A DNA stretch of 64,000 nt from Adiantum capillus-veneris. Its lineage: Eukaryota > Streptophyta > Polypodiopsida > Polypodiales > Pteridaceae. Within the stretch, counting starts at the first letter, position 1. Each line of letters opens with the position of its first letter. The stretch lies in assembly GCA_014529385.2 (NCBI GenBank), contig CM043958.1:80320025-80384024 (forward strand), written 5' to 3'. Of this stretch, positions 62,300-64,000 are shown piece by piece. Both the position numbers and the translations under genes were made by a program. Below the pieces are notes generated by a model. It had not been told where the DNA came from. It did no database searches and saw nothing but the letters and a program-made list of their open reading frames with translations.

Positions 62300-64000
62300 A
62301 AGCCTTAAGTAGGTGACCTTAGACTAATCCTATAGGTGAGAGTTCCTTTGGTTTACCATAGTATTTCTTCTATCTTAGTTTAGTTAGGACCTATAGAGAG
62401 GTGCTAGGAAGCGTGTCTCTTGCCTTGGTCACCCGCGTTGATGGTTTTAGTTTAGAAACGTGTTAGTTTGGGAGCTTGAGTGGTTGGGGAGGTGGTAAAG
62501 CATTGGCTAGTCTGTTTGTGTCAATTAAATGCTTCTCTACTCAAAATTACAAAAGCCAGTTTTTTATTCTTAGGAGTAGCTTTAGGTAGGTGAATTGATC
62601 TTAATCTAGAGTTGTCGGTCAATGGAAATTTGCTTGACTTTATTGGTTGAATTGAAATCTTGAAAAGAGAGTGATTCTGGGGTGAGCAATGAGAAACAAG
62701 GATCATAAATATGTTTTGCATGGTGAGGATCTTTGAGGACTAAAGAAGGCATCAGAAAGGACCCTGCACACCAAAAGCTGAATTCTGTAAGTTGAGACTT
62801 CATACGCGTATGAAGTCTCCAGAGCCAAAAGAGACCAAACTTGGGGAAACTGACTGTACGAGAGGGTGCATTTGAGTAATTATATCCTAGGAACACCTTG
62901 AGTTGGGAGTCTTGGCAAAGATTTGGGGACCAAACACGAAAAGACGGAGTGGTTGTAAAAAGAAAAAAAATCAGAAACTTGTGTTTGGAAGCACTTTTAA
63001 GCTCTAAATTTTGCTGAGAACACATGTACATGATGCTGATAAGTAGGGGAACTTAAGGAAGAAACAGATTTGAATTTTGATCAGAAGACTTCATACGTGT
63101 ATGAAGCCTTCAAAGTAGATTTTGGGCAATAATTTGCTTGTGATCAGCACTAAGCCATTCAGGAGAGTTATCTAAGCCTGACTGCAAGAGTTCATATCAT
63201 TTGGTCAGCTGACTTTACTTTTGGCGAGAATTTGGCAAATTCTAACCAAAAACAAAGAAAAATGGGGAATTGGAGAATCATTGGCATAAAAAAAACTTGA
63301 TTTTGAGCACATAGGCTTGAAATACACACCAAGGAGAACCTTGGGTTGAGGTTTAAGTTCATTCTGATCAAAAAGTCTTTATACACGTATAAAGACTAGC
63401 AACCTAGAATAGAGCCATTTTGGACAAAGATAGAAGCCCAAAGTTTCCTAAAGCCTTGGGGAAGCCCTTGATTCATATTTTATAGCATTTGGATCAAAAC
63501 AAACTTAAGAAGAACAGGAAACAATGCAAAACTCTCTATATACCCATGTTTTGGTCACAACATGAACCAACTTGATTCCTAACTTAAGTTAACTTAAGTT
63601 AGAGAATGTCTATGAAGTCCCTGAGTGCCAGACTACCTCTAGAGCAAGTTTCATGTCAATTGGCCCAAAAAGTCTTTATACACGTATAAAGTGTTTTTTG
63701 TGCTATTGACCAATAATTGAACTTAATACCACACAAGGGGTGTAAACACTCAACAAGAAACAATGAACTGCAAAAATCTAGTCAATCTGATCAGAAAGAC
63801 TTTATACGCGTATAAAGACTTACTGACCCTAATGACTTCCAAAATTGAATTGGGACATAACATTGCATTCTAAGAGACTTTAGATACCACTAGCCAAGAT
63901 TACACTCAAGTTGGAAAGAATCTAAGTGTGCAAGTGCCAAGAAATAGAAACAAGATCCCAAATCAATCTGCATCACCTTGTAACTCGCACTAAAATGGTC
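62300..64000 (+). repeat. Gypsy leader region with spaced palindromes
   Basis: Downstream of the PBS no Gag is found before the window end. Palindromes built on CTTYATACRYGTATRAAG lie at 62794-62819, 63087-63108, 63374-63397, 63671-63693 and 63796-63822. The first four are 289-296 bp apart. The word TGATCAGAAAG or a close variant precedes several of them, suggesting decayed tandem repeats. Confidence 0.6.

Noticed and set aside
62606-63031. 141-codon minus-strand frame near the right end
   Set aside because: It reads through one of the palindromes and has no domain. The PBS upstream marks this as a plus-strand retroelement leader.
1-64000. CRISPR arrays, bacterial operons, tRNA or rRNA genes
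   Set aside because: The direct repeats seen are LTRs, minisatellites or microsatellites. No cloverleaf or rRNA core sequence was noticed.

Overview
This window is nuclear DNA from a land plant with a large, transposon-rich genome. The evidence is one conserved nuclear gene with GT-AG introns (mitochondrial import pore TOM40), plant-type Ty1/copia and Ty3/gypsy LTR retrotransposons with tRNA-type primer-binding sites, a CACTA-like DNA transposon relic, and long CT/GA microsatellites. The lineage cannot be fixed from sequence alone; a fern or other seed-free plant is only a guess. No bacterial operons, rRNA, tRNA or CRISPR arrays were seen.

The backbone is TOM40 on the minus strand, 39263 to 4462. 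I could place 11 exons with consistent splice sites and reading phase (1011 nt, 336 residues plus stop). Exons 1-6 lie at 36671-39263 and exons 7-11 at 4462-5259. They are separated by intron 6, 31,411 bp long (5260-36670), which holds a nest of retroelements while the coding exons stay intact.

Intron 6, left to right: a decayed minus-strand copia (about 5391-8239); inside it, an LTR element at 8240-12188 (target duplication TGTTC) that itself carries an opposite-strand piece of a gypsy element; a complete non-autonomous gypsy element at 13419-19134 (target duplication ACCAG) coding a Gag, a retropepsin-like remnant and a His/Asp-rich tract but no reverse transcriptase; CT microsatellites and a LINE-like fragment; a broken minus-strand copia (20141-24512) with another LTR region inside it; a plus-strand copia at 24871-33215 whose pol is split by two solo LTRs, each with a perfect 5-bp duplication (28436-30000, TAGAG; 30350-31545, GAAGA); and a further minus-strand LTR at 33460-34662.

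Upstream of TOM40 lies about 2 kb without genes, then a CACTA-like transposase gene (DUF4216-type exon, intron borders) split by a complete 13.5-kb minus-strand gypsy element at 42377-55849 (target duplication CCATG). That element has LTRs that differ little, Gag with four zinc knuckles, the usual PR-RT-RH-INT, a second retropepsin-like domain after integrase, and two extra 3' ORFs of unknown function. From 56465 to the end are microsatellites, a transposase-like ORF, a gypsy Gag-PR relic, the end of a plus-strand LTR with its PBS (62277), and a series of five palindromes, four of them spaced about 290 bp apart. The left edge (1-4461) has an unidentified exon-like ORF and degenerate minisatellites.
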